Below, in pieces: positions 10,401 to 20,416 of a DNA stretch of 64,000 bases. The translations under genes were made by a program, and so were the position numbers. This stretch comes from Perkinsus olseni (taxonomy: Eukaryota; Perkinsozoa; Perkinsida; Perkinsidae): NCBI GenBank assembly GCA_013115135.1, contig JABANP010000093.1, positions 1 to 64,000 on the forward strand. Reading direction: 5' to 3'. A model generated the notes under the pieces. It worked only from the letters and a program-made list of their open reading frames with translations. It was not told where the DNA came from and did not search any database. The first letter of the stretch is position 1; the number at the start of each line of letters is the position of its first letter.

Positions 10401-13344
10401 ACGGAAGGTACACGAAGTTGGTATCTGCACAGCAAGCCCAGGCCGCGGAGCGGAGACAGAGCGATCCCCGTCCGAGCCTCCTTCGAAAAGAGTAAATCGC
10501 GGAGGGCTCTTCCCTTGGTTCAGGTTGAAGCTCAGGTCCGATCGTGGTGACCCAGCAGCTGCCGTCAAACGTAGGTGGGAGGAATCGAGTCCTGTTGCTG
10601 ATTAGTTCTCCTTGTCAGTCGCTAAACGCAGTGAGGTTGAGAAACCCGAGAAGGCTCGAACTGACAAAGAGATAGAGCGGGAACGTGTCGAGAAGATCGC
10701 CAAACACTATCGAGTAATGCGCGAGAAGCACTGCTTGATAGATGATTCTATCGTGATGGACTACACTGAGCGCTGAAGTCACGGGCTGAGTTATCGCTTC
10801 TTTTCAGGTCCCCTGGGCTCGGATCTTGCGACTATCTAAGCCTGAGTGGCCCTATTATATACCAGCTCTCTTCGGGGCAATAGTTTCCGGGTGTGTGATG
10901 CCTCTCAATGGCTTTGTATTGTCGCGCGCGTTGAAGGCCTTCTACAATGAAGACATGGCGGAGATGATGGATGGCGTATCTTTGGCGTCTATCGGGTGCT
11001 TGCCCAACCTATACCCTCCCTGCATGAGCCGATGCTGCCAGGTTCGTTATTCTCGCGGCATCGGCTCTTGTCGGTGGCGTGCTCCAAACTGGCGGCTTCT
11101 CCTACATTGGAGAGCATCTCACGAAGCGCATCCGCCGTCTCTGTTTTACTAAATTTCTCGAACAGGTAAGCTGTTTGACGCCTGCCCCGTAGCGGCAGGA
11201 GCCTCAGATCCACCCGTCCTTATTTTTAGGACATGGCCTTCTTCGATGACCCCAACCACTCCTCTGGGAAACTAACGGCTGCCCTCAGCACGTACGCTCT
11301 TAAGATGAATTCCATCAGTGGTGTTCAGCTCGGTGAGGCATCGACGTGGAAGCGCAAACATATCTTGACTTCTCTACAGGTGCGTACTGCCAGTTCGCAG
11401 CGTCACTGATCTCGGGATTGATAATTGCATTCCTGGGCTCCTGGAAATTGACGCTGGTCATGATGGCTGTCCTGCCCCTGATGGCTGGAGCTGGTGGGGT
11501 TGAGAAGCCGACAGGCCACTCATGAGTGTGAACAATGAGCGTCGCGCGCGTTGATGGTCAGGTGCGGTACAGATGGCGGCTGGTATTGGAATGGACAAAA
11601 GCAAGACATCAGACTCCCTCGCAGCCAACCAGATCGCGTCGGATGCGGTGCAAAACATTCGCACCATCCGGGCGCTGGTCTCGGAAGAGTGGACTAGGAA
11701 CGCGTAAGCCGTTCGAAAGCTGCACAAATTGCTGATTCAAGATTTTCTCGCTCTCGCGCTAATCTCAGTGTCCTCCTGGCAGGTTTGCTAAGCTGCAGAT
11801 GCACTCCGGTCCGCGGCAGCTGCGGTCCTCGCTCTGGGCCGGATTCTGGTACGGCGTCTCGCAAGGAGTTCTCATGTTCTTCAGCATCGCACTCGGCATG
11901 TGGTAAGCCGCCCTCCGAGTCAGCCAGAGCCTCTATGGCCCGGTACCTGCCTAGGTACGGAGCGACTCTGGTCGAGGATGATGGCTTGCAGTTCCATGAG
12001 ATGATACAGTCCTTGATGGGCGTCTTTCTGGCAGCAATGGCCGCCGGGCAGGCTCTGGCCTTTCTCGGCGATGTGAAGGAAGCTAAGGCGGCAGCTCATG
12101 ACGTCTTCGAGCTCCTCGACAGCGAGAGCGCGATCAACCCGCACAGTGACCTTGGCAGGAGAAGCAGCGTTTGGGGCCCAGGGGTGCAGACTTCTTATTA
12201 TTCGCGGTGGAGATGTGGTTATTGCCCCTCAGCATACTGCCATACCAGAAGGAATTGACATAACCTTTGAAGATGTGAAGTTTGCCTACCCTCAGCGCCC
12301 CGAAACAAAAGTGAGTGCCTCCTCGATCCCCCTTGCGGAGTCACTGTCTCGTAGATTCTGAAGGGTCTCACCTTCGATATTAAAGCGGGCCAGACTGTGG
12401 CACTCGTTGGGCCGAGCGGAGGTGGCAAGTCTACCGTTTTTGCCCTTCTACAGAGGTTCTACGACCCGATTGGCGGACATGTCAGTCTCAGGCCCCACGA
12501 CGCGCTGTTATTTTTGTTGTTCTAGATTCTAGTGGAGCCAGCTCAAACGAGGTTGGAGGATGTCAATGTGGTCTGGTGGAGAGAGCAGATGGGTTTTGTT
12601 GCCCAAGAGCCTGTACTCTTCGACCTCACCTTGGAGGAGAATGTCCGATACGGGTAAGCGCTGTATGCTGCATGGATGGCCATTCAGCTCGTCACCCTCT
12701 CCTTCAGTGCACCTCCTATTGACCGACCGGAGATGCTCTCTATCTGTGCTCGTGCCGGAATGAATGACTTCGCCGGCAACAAGGTGGCTTGGGATGCTGG
12801 CTTGGGCCCTCGTGGAGGTCTGCTGTCGGGAGGACAGAAGCAGAGGGTCGCTATAGCCAGAGCACTGATGCGCCATCCAAGGTAGAGCATGGCTCGTCGC
12901 GCGTTTTCCTTCGCCACATCTGGGCCGTCGAAAGCGATCCCTCCGGCAATCATCTACAAGGTTTTTTTGTGTACCTTTATACCTTTTTAATCGCAGGTTG
13001 TTACTTCTCGACGAAGCGACATCTGCGTTGGATTCGGCGTCGGAAGCAGTAGTCCAAAAGGCACTCGACGAGCTTGCAAATGTTAGGAGCAGTCCTCACG
13101 GTGGGATTCTTCTCTCTCCATGAGATTGCTCAGAACGTCGAGCATGGGATCGCTTGGCGTGGTTTCTGTAGGCCCTAAGAGCAAGCCGACAACGCTCATA
13201 ATAGCCCATCGTCTATCAACTATCACCAATGCCGATTTGATACTGGTTATAGCTGGTGGCCGTTTGGTAGAACAAGGCACTCACTCCGAGCTACTGGCGA
13301 AGGAAGGCGTCTACTACGACCTATACCAGAAGGGCAGCTCGTGA
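7473..13344 (+). CDS. ABCB/MDR-type ABC exporter, copy 2, complete
   Basis: Full-size ABC exporter (TMD1-NBD1-TMD2-NBD2), 1,304 aa. The 33 exons sum to 3,915 nt and close exactly in frame, strong support for the model: 7473-7635, 7681-7755, 7814-7875, 7926-8034, 8075-8154, 8229-8324, 8416-8544, 8595-8685, 8736-8820, 8868-8968, 9015-9152, 9197-9364, 9440-9557, 9609-9723, 9815-9949, 10000-10073, 10194-10324, 10392-10491, 10524-10570, 10619-10713, 10808-10995, 11042-11165, 11230-11332, 11380-11493, 11562-11703, 11783-11902, 11955-12183, 12233-12310, 12355-12480, 12526-12653, 12708-12881, 12997-13100, 13172-13344. Walker A GESGSGKS near residue 432, SGGQKQR near 538, ILLLDEAT near 556; NBD2 GPSGGGKST near 1088, LSGGQKQR near 1205, LLLLDEAT near 1214. 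I chose ATG 7473 (an in-frame ATG at 7404 is possible). Exports small molecules or lipids by family; substrate unknown. Confidence 0.95.
9808..10072 (+). repeat. Conversion tract A, copy 2 (partner 403-667)
   Basis: Partner of the near-identical block in copy 1. The enclosed intron is 9950-9999 (50 nt), the same length as intron 545-594 in copy 1 and almost the same sequence. Confidence 0.8.
12592..12882 (+). repeat. Conversion tract B, copy 2 (partner 3155-3445)
   Basis: Partner of the near-identical block in copy 1, covering the signature motif of NBD2 and the intron 12654-12707. Confidence 0.8.
13186..13337 (+). repeat. Conversion tract C, copy 2 (partner 3670-3821)
   Basis: Partner block in the last exon; it codes for the H-loop (IAHRLST) and the C-terminal end of NBD2. 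Confidence 0.7.
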
Positions 13345-14588
13345 TAGTATGCATTGTATCCCTAGTGGGGCCTATCCACATGTTGCATGAACTGTGCGAT
13401 TGATCGTCTTAAGTTGGAAGCTAAGTTAGTTTTTGGATGTGTTACTTCGACCGTGTTGAGTGTAGTCTTTCTATTCGGTGAGTGCTGGTGGATAAGACTT
13501 GGATAGCACGTTGTAATTGTGCTGGTTTACTGATATTATACAAGGACGTGTGTACGGGAATGATGACCACCTCATCGAGAGGGCATGAAGCCTTCTCAAG
13601 GGAATGCTAGAGCCCTTTCGCTGCTTTAATCTTTAACACCCCATTAAGCTGCTTCAGATATGTTATTTCCTCACGTGCGACTTCAGCAGTATTTTCGCCT
13701 GCTCAAGTGTATTCACACAATCGCCTTCACCGCGAGCCACGCCGACTCGCGCACTCGCGTCTCTCCTTTACGAATCGACTAGACCTTGATTGTGGTGCAA
13801 CGATCACTCACCATAGGAAGCTCAATTCCATGATTGAGGGAATCAATTTCGCGTTAAGGACACCAGTTTCGGAATCAACGTTAGTCACGTTAGTGTCGCT
13901 TCCTGTTGCGGTTTACAACCTGAGAAAACTGCGCGACAATGCACGAATCGCGCAGCACGACGGTATCTCAAGGCATCATGTACATGCAACTCGATGCACC
14001 GTCAATCTCTGGGGCTCAGAGTCGGTGGGCTCGTTGGGTGCCGTGCACAGCACACGTGTGCTAATCCAGGCATGACACGGGCCTCACACCCAAGGGATCT
14101 ATTCCTGCGTGCTAAAGCACGATGAAGTTGCACAAATACTCATTTCCATGGACCTCACGGCCTACGTTGAGTCGTAGAACTATTTACAGGCTTCTGCGAG
14201 TCGGAGACTGCGACTCTGAGGGATCCTTGACCCAGAGGTCCTCTGCGCGGATTACGGCGTCAGCGACATCGTAAATCATGACGTCATCAAGGTGACGTCG
14301 TCCCCCTACTTGTCTCTCTGCTGCCTCCCAGTTCTATCCCTACATATGTCTTGATTCTCACTCATACGGCGCGGTAGTTGCTGATCTTGACGTGTCCTCA
14401 AACCTGCGGGTGTATTGGGATCTTCTCTCACTGTTGTTTCTCCCGAAGGATTCGTGAGAAGTTTGCAAATTTGATTGATCCCTTTAACTAGTGTCGCCGA
14501 ATTCGTGCGTGCGAATTGACCGGCAAAGCATGACGCGATCGATATAAATTGGCCAGTTTACTATCAAGTTCAGCCTTCTCGTATAAAC
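13345..14588. other. Spacer, 3' flank of exporter and 5' flank of secreted protein A
   Basis: No gene seen. From about 14,160 on it resembles the 5' flank of the paralogous gene at 20,417, most clearly at 14488-14543. A TATA-like stretch (gatataaatt) lies near 14541-14550, about 45 nt before the start codon at 14589. Confidence 0.5.
14488..14543 (+). promoter_or_regulatory. Duplicated 5'-flank block of secreted protein A (partner 20135-20190)
   Basis: 56 nt beginning ctagtgtcgccga and ending gcatgacgcgatcgat, matching 20135-20190 with a limited number of differences. It sits about 45 nt before the ATG here and about 225 nt before the ATG of the paralog. Such conservation outside the coding region points either to a recent segmental duplication or to a shared control element. 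Confidence 0.55.
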
Positions 14589-15383
14589 ATGAAGTTCCTC
14601 TCCTTCGTGGCACTCCTGCTTTCTATCTCTGTTGGCAGTGCCATTCAAGATGATGACGCCCAGGCTACGGGCAACGGCGGTGGTGACATAGATGATGGTG
14701 GACATACACACACTATTGCCGACTATCCTAGCGGCTGCTTTGATGGTCCAGGTCCGGCTCAGGGTCACAACTTTCAATTTTTGGACGAGACAGCTGTCTG
14801 CTTCTACATCAGGAAGGGCTTGAACTCCAACGGTCGCTTCCAAGAAAGCGCCGGCGTTATTTTTTCGACCAACGCACCTGGGCGCGTCGACGAGAAAGCG
14901 AAAGTGCAGCTCAATGTTGAAGATCTGGTTCCACCATTGCCGCAAGGGCAAGTCACGGTCGAGACTTCTGGTTATGCGTTCGTAGGGATCGCTTTCGACC
15001 ATGGGAATTACACGTGGACCATAGCCCCCGGTACCCGAACTTATGTTGGAACAGATGATGGAGTCCCTGTCGACATTCCAACATCTACCGAAGGTCAAGT
15101 CTCCGGGGGTCAGAGAGGATTCGCCGACTATGCTGATCTAACTACCACGGGAAGAGATGGTATAAAGCCAACCAGGGATGGTATGCGGCTCATTTCCTCG
15201 GCAAAGAGCAGAGTCGACTCGCCCATATCATTCGAAGTTCGGCAGGGAGTGTTCATAGAGAGGAAGATAAGCGGAACGGCTGGTTGGCAATTCCAGGTCT
15301 TCCACGATGTGATATATCAAAAAGACGGCGAGAGCAGGATTTTCGACGGGAAGCGACTTGGCTGGGGTTACTTGAATGCCTGA
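14589..15383 (+). CDS. Secreted protein A, 264 aa
   Basis: Single-exon gene of unknown function. ATG at 14589 is followed by a signal peptide (MKFLSFVALLLSISVGSA, cleavage near residue 18) and a short acidic Gly-rich linker. The mature domain (about residues 45-264) matches secreted protein B at 20417-21346: shared blocks include GCFDGPGP, ETAVC/ETAIC, TVETSGYAFVGI against TVETASFAFVGI, FTWTIAP-type and VGTDDGVPV. Two cysteines (in GCFDGPG and AVCFY) are conserved between paralogs and may form a disulphide. Low hydrophobicity after the signal peptide suggests a soluble extracellular protein. No known domain recognised. A 204-codon open frame on the opposite strand is a shadow. Confidence 0.75.
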   Translation: MKFLSFVALLLSISVGSAIQDDDAQATGNGGGDIDDGGHTHTIADYPSGCFDGPGPAQGHNFQFLDETAVCFYIRKGLNSNGRFQESAGVIFSTNAPGRVDEKAKVQLNVEDLVPPLPQGQVTVETSGYAFVGIAFDHGNYTWTIAPGTRTYVGTDDGVPVDIPTSTEGQVSGGQRGFADYADLTTTGRDGIKPTRDGMRLISSAKSRVDSPISFEVRQGVFIERKISGTAGWQFQVFHDVIYQKDGESRIFDGKRLGWGYLNA

Positions 15384-16589
15384 TGTGAGGAGTATCTTGT
15401 TGATTTTGTACCTACTGCTGATTTATTATGACAAGTTAGTCGCTGGTCTCAAAACGGGACCTAATTCTCAACACTGCCTTCATCGATGTCGATTCTCCTC
15501 TCGATGTCAATTCTCTCTAGATCTCACTTAGGAGTGTGGTGATGTGTCGCACGACGCGATGCACCGATTTCTTCTCGATATTCGTCCTTCAGCTACCAGA
15601 GTGCTGTGTTCTCGGAGTCTCAATGCGCTAGGGTGTGGGGATGGCCGAGCTCTTTCCCTAGCTCTGTCAATAACGAGCTACCAGCCTCCGGTGCTTCAGA
15701 TTCTAAACCTAATAGAGGAAGAGAGCAAAATCTGACTTGGAGCATTAAAAGCTCAAAGGGCCTCTTTAAGGGCGCTGATTGATCTGCCCTCGCTGTAGAC
15801 GAATTGAGCACATCGGAATGCCTCAGCAAATAATCGTCAAAAAGTCAGAAGAACAGGAGAGGATTCACCGTCCTCCATCATGAGCTCAGTCTCGAGCTGG
15901 CAGCCCGTCACTAAAGAGAGAGCTGCGGCCCATCGGGAATTTCGAATCGGGATCTCAACCTCTCTAGTTGGCTATTCCGGAATTGATGTTTAGGACCGAA
16001 GCGATCCTTATGCGGCCGAAGGTCGGCTCAGTCGCGAGGCCTACTTAGGCACTGTTTACTGTTTAATAACCAAAGGCTTGGGAATGCTAGATGCAAACGT
16101 TGCCATTCTCGTCCTGAGCGGACACTTTCAATTAGTGATGCAACAGCTATTTCTCTCGTGTTCGTCTGTCACATACAACGAGACGCCGGTACCGGCCTCA
16201 CACCACTGCACCGATTTCTTGGGGGCCTTATACACAGATCAATATGAAGCGACCCTTCTGTCTCGTTATTGACGCCCAACCAAAATCACTCTCGCACAAC
16301 GATAGGAAATAAAAAAATCCACTTCAGATCCGAGGCGCTGGTTTACGAAAGAATGTCGGTAAAGGCAACCTCGAGACAGAATGGGCGAGCAGTGTTTGCC
16401 CAGCGCCATTTTAGCGTCGTCTCTCCTGCAGCAGATGACCGACTGTCGATGAGGTCGATGCACTAAAGGCTTCAAACCTACGTGTGCTATCACCGCATGC
16501 GGGACCTCAAGTGAAACAAATAAGAGAAGGGGAAGACACGAGAAGGTCGTTGTCCTCTTGTCATTAGGCCATTCAACTTAGCGCTGAGT
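15384..16589. other. Spacer, no gene seen
   Basis: Convergent 3' flanks of secreted protein A and of the small secreted gene at 16590-16958. Around 15,557-15,575 a short string (gatgcaccgatttctt) also occurs downstream of the paralog near 21,653, so the duplicated unit probably included the 3' flank. Confidence 0.45.
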
Positions 16590-16958
16590 CTAAGATGCGA
16601 TGTGTACATAACGTGTCACGTTACCATCCGCATAGGCTAAGGCGAGGATATTGGCACTCCCGTCAAACAGAATGGTCATGAAGGTTGTCGGGTTTATCTT
16701 CTCGGGGTACCTCTCCTGGAGAGTCTTGAGATCATTTTCTTTCAGGGTAATGTTGACCTTAAACAACTCATAGGTGAAATTAGCGGTATACAGGCGGAGA
16801 TCACTGTCGAGCAGGTCCACCTTCCCCACGCGGAAATTGAAATCTTCAATAGGGAAGTCGACCGGGGGCGCGCCTGCATCGCCCTGGTACAGGCCTTGAG
16901 GGGCAGCGCTCAGCACTGAGTGGCTCAACGCGACGAGGAGGAGGCGAAAGGAGATCAT
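16590..16958 (-). CDS. Small secreted protein, 122 aa, paralog of the one at 5278
   Basis: Single-exon gene. The first real ATG is at 16958, giving a signal peptide MISFRLLLVALSHSVLSA; the open frame continues upstream without an ATG, so I start here. The mature part is acidic and contains YPEKINPTTF and LFDGSANILALAYADG, clearly related to the C-terminal half of the protein at 5278-5688. No cysteines are conserved and no known domain is visible. It lies between the two longer secreted paralogs on the other strand. Function unknown; the arrangement suggests a locus of expanding secreted families. Confidence 0.7.
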   Translation of the reverse strand: MISFRLLLVALSHSVLSAAPQGLYQGDAGAPPVDFPIEDFNFRVGKVDLLDSDLRLYTANFTYELFKVNITLKENDLKTLQERYPEKINPTTFMTILFDGSANILALAYADGNVTRYVHIAS

Positions 16959-18813
16959 TGCAACAAAATACTGAAGCCTGAGCAATGATACAGCACGAAG
17001 ATATCAGGTTCAGGCGAGCTCCTGGGCTGGTTCGGAGTGACTATATTATCGCCTGAAGAAATGTACGTCGAGGACTCCTTCACGTGAACACCCCTGTGTA
17101 CTCACTGAGCGCCTCGCGAACGGAATAGGAGAGCAAAGAATACCGTAGGCTATGGTCATCAGCGATGTTACCATACTAAGCCAGTACTGTCCGATTGCTA
17201 AGTTAACTCATTATTTATAACGAGATTACGAAGCTCATCTTCTCCTCATGAACAAACCGCTAGCGTCCACAGTGGTTGGGCTATGTACGCGTGCGCTAGC
17301 CCACTGGAGAGCAGTCTTCTCGCTCGGTGACAACTTCCAAGAACAACGCCTCCTGATGTTCCCGTCGACACGGTCCATGAGGTTCCTATCTTTGCTTGGT
17401 GCACTCGGTGAAAAGATGCTGAAGCAGCGCTTCCTCAAGTTCTGCCCTTGATGCACGCATGTGTTGAGTACCGTTGGGTAATCTCGATTGGAGACTGACC
17501 ATTACTAAGACTGAATCGGTCGGTAATTCACAGTAATAAGCACAGCATTAGCCCGCGACCAGGTATTTCAGCTGACCACGGTGGGAAGAAGCTCACCAGG
17601 GGCAAAAACTACACAAAGGTCCTCACGCGCATGAACAGCTCGAAATCTGTCTCCTGGTGACACGATGGGCATATCTAGTTGCTCCTCCAACATTGAGAAG
17701 GACTGGACCTTATGCGAGAAGGTGCAGAAGCCCCCCGCCACAACGGATTCAGTTGAAGAGAAGAGTTCAAGAATTAGGGGCTGGAACAGACCGAATGAAC
17801 AGAGTGGAAAGTCTTGAAGCGGTGAGCCGCTCTCACAGCACAGTTTCCGCTGTCAGAGACTCTCGGTTTCAGAGGTTGTGATTGCCCGACGCCCCTGTAC
17901 GAGCATTCTAACACGCGTCGTGCCCACAGTGCCCCTGGGGCAGCGGAGTGAGAGAGTCCCGCCGGTCAGACATAGATTCGCATCCTTTCGAAGAGCTGCC
18001 CGGGGTAGGGATATCGAATAATCTCCGACGTCGGCAGCTCGTCGAATGAACGGACGGATCAGGACGGCACAAAAGAGACCACAGTATGCTGTACTGGCGT
18101 GAAAGCAGTATGTTGCTCCCTCAATACCATCACGACGACCAGGAGAGTGGTAAAGTACTGCGTAGTGTCATTGTCGCACCCCCTGTTGTGCAAGGTTCAT
18201 TCACTTATGATCAGTGATCGGCCCTAAGTCACCAGAGAGCACATGATGGCCGAAAGTTGCTGTACACGCTACATAGGAGTGAACGGTACAGCGAGTATCC
18301 CACTCCACGCAATCCGCAGAGGAAATCTGCGTGCGCTAGATTTTACTGCCCGAACTCTCCATACACGGCCTCATGACATCTTGTGATGAAGCCGGGTAAG
18401 AAGCATCATGTCGTTGGGATGAAGTTTAAGAGGAGCCCCTTCTAGTTTGTTATCCAAACCTCGATGGAGCCGAGATGGGCCGCAATAAGCAGCATACCAC
18501 TGGTAAGTTACCAGCTTATTATAAGCTCCGAAGCAGGCTAGGCCAGGTGTTCCGGTTCGGATTTGAATATCTACTGCGTCTTGTTGTGGAGTTTCCACTC
18601 GTAATCTCACCCTAATGACAAGTAAGAAAGAGAGCGGGCTAATTCTTTTTGATCGAGCTAACTCATGGCGAGCATCCTGTCAGCCAAGTGGTGAACATAG
18701 ACGAAGTCCCGGATTCACTCTCGGCCTACTTGAAGTCGGCGACTTTAGAACTCTTCTTGGCATCAGCAAACCAATCCTGCCGCGGAAGAAACTATATTTT
18801 GATCCCAGTTTGT

Positions 18814-18988
18814 CGCAGGGATACCCACTGGGTATCCCTGCGCCGTAGTGCTGGGTATTACCCAGCACTACGGCAGCACGCAGTGCGTGCCACGCACTCT
18901 GACCATAACCAAGTCTGCGACCCTAACAGTTAATCGAGAAGATCTATCAGGGTTACTGACAGTAACTTACTGTAACTGTGATAGATCT
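18814..18988. repeat. Cluster of four perfect inverted repeats
   Basis: In order: 18814-18826 pairs with 18830-18842 (13 bp, 3-nt loop); 18843-18857 pairs with 18859-18873 (15 bp, almost no loop); 18876-18882 pairs with 18884-18890 (7 bp); 18940-18949 pairs with 18979-18988 (10 bp) around smaller palindromes built on GTTACTG/CAGTAAC. The first three are almost contiguous. Could be a structured RNA, a set of paired binding sites or the scar of a mobile element; I cannot tell which. Confidence 0.8.
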
Positions 18989-20134
18989 GGAGTCAGAACC
19001 ATCTGAGAGGCTCCAGAGTGGAATCCACGCTGGTCCGCTAAGTGAAGCTACACCTGTTTCATGCCCGAAACTGTTTTTCGCGATGTGTTTTTCGCGAAAA
19101 TCGAGATGTACTGTGTTGCAATAACACTTCGCGTCATAACTCACGCGTGAAACGCAATAACGCGAAGAACGCAAACGAGATAGCGCGTCGTAACGTGCTT
19201 ACCGCGTTACGAGAGTAGGAAGCTCCTGAGTTAGAATGGACCCCGAGGGAAATTTCGCGATAAACCGTCTGATAGTAACTTCGAATCGACTTGCGCAAAA
19301 AGCTGACAACTACAGAGATTGCCCCCCCCACTGCACAATAATACGAGACACTCCACCATAAAATCCATGGCTTAGCCCACCTCTTCCTTTGTGTTGCGTC
19401 CTAAATCACCCGATACACCCGAATGGCACAACAGATGAACACCCGAGATCCAGCTTCGGGAGTGGAGGGACAGGCCAAGAATTGAGAAGTATACCGCCTC
19501 TTTGAGGAGTGATGCCATGAGCGGGTTCCCCTTGATGAAACACTAGCGCTGAAATGGGTTATTAAAGTCTCCAGCTTACAAGATACGAAGCTATTTGCAG
19601 TCTCTCATTCATATGACCTCCATGCGCTATGGTGAGTCAGACAGTGCGGGTGCATCCGCTAACGGGGACCTGACCCTCCACGAAGCCCACAAGTCCTCTG
19701 CGCGTCACCATCGGACAGGGAGACAACTACGGTGACAAGGTGATTCACCTCTGTCACCTGAGATGTCTCTGTGCTGTCCTCCCACCCTCAGGCTATCGCT
19801 AACAGAATGTGACGCACGATTTTTACCAGCTTCGAGACTAACGAATCGTGAACAATCCGACCAACTTCGCCCCAGCTCCCTTGGCCAGTTAGCTACTTCT
19901 ATCCGTCCAATCCTCTACTTTGTCGGGAATTTAGCGACTCACCGATGTCACATGAGATGTCTCTCTGCTGTCCCCCGATGCTCTCTCCATATATGTCTTA
20001 GTATCCAGTAGTTGTCACGGCTGGGGCTAATCTTAACGCGCTGTTATGTCTGTCAAATTCGCTACGATCGTCTCGCGTTGTTTTTATCCTCAAGAAGCTC
20101 GGGAGAAGTGCGCAATTTAGTTCGATCGCTGTGA

Positions 20135-20190
20135 CTAGTGTCGCCGAGCCCATGCGTGCCAGTGGACCGGGACAGCATGACGCGATCGAT
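20135..20190 (+). promoter_or_regulatory. Duplicated 5'-flank block of secreted protein B (partner 14488-14543)
   Basis: Counterpart of the block upstream of secreted protein A, same orientation, ending in the same gcatgacgcgatcgat string. Confidence 0.55.
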
Positions 20191-20416
20191 TTTTGCATAG
20201 CTGAAAACAAGCCCAACAGCGGAGAGTTGGGCTATGCCGGACAATAGGATGCCGCCGCCAGCGTGGTCGATTCCTAGTCAGCTGAAAGTAATCCCACGCG
20301 AGAATTGGTGCGTTCCCTGCTTTGACTGGCGTCGCATTGAGTAAAATTTTTGACTGTCAAAAGACTTCGGTTCGGCTCGGGTCGACTATCGAGGACGTTC
20401 AGTTCTTTGCTCAAAC

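Larger units (their letters stand above)
16959..20416. other. Large gene-poor spacer with hairpin cluster
   Basis: 3.4 kb with no gene I can support. It contains a dense group of inverted repeats at 18814-18988 and, near 19,060-19,215, further short palindromic strings rich in TTCGCGAA-type words. A plus-strand open frame near 18,660-18,930 overlaps the hairpins and was not accepted. The last 750 bp resemble the 5' flank of secreted protein A. Confidence 0.5.

Noticed and set aside
14484..15098. 204-codon minus-strand open frame
   Set aside because: Lies antisense to the secreted protein A gene, whose signal peptide and paralog support the plus strand.
18649..18933. Plus-strand open frame with ILIPVCRRDTHWVSL, faintly like a Ulp1-type protease His site
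   Set aside because: It overlaps the perfect hairpins, has no catalytic Asp or Cys context and no neighbouring exons.
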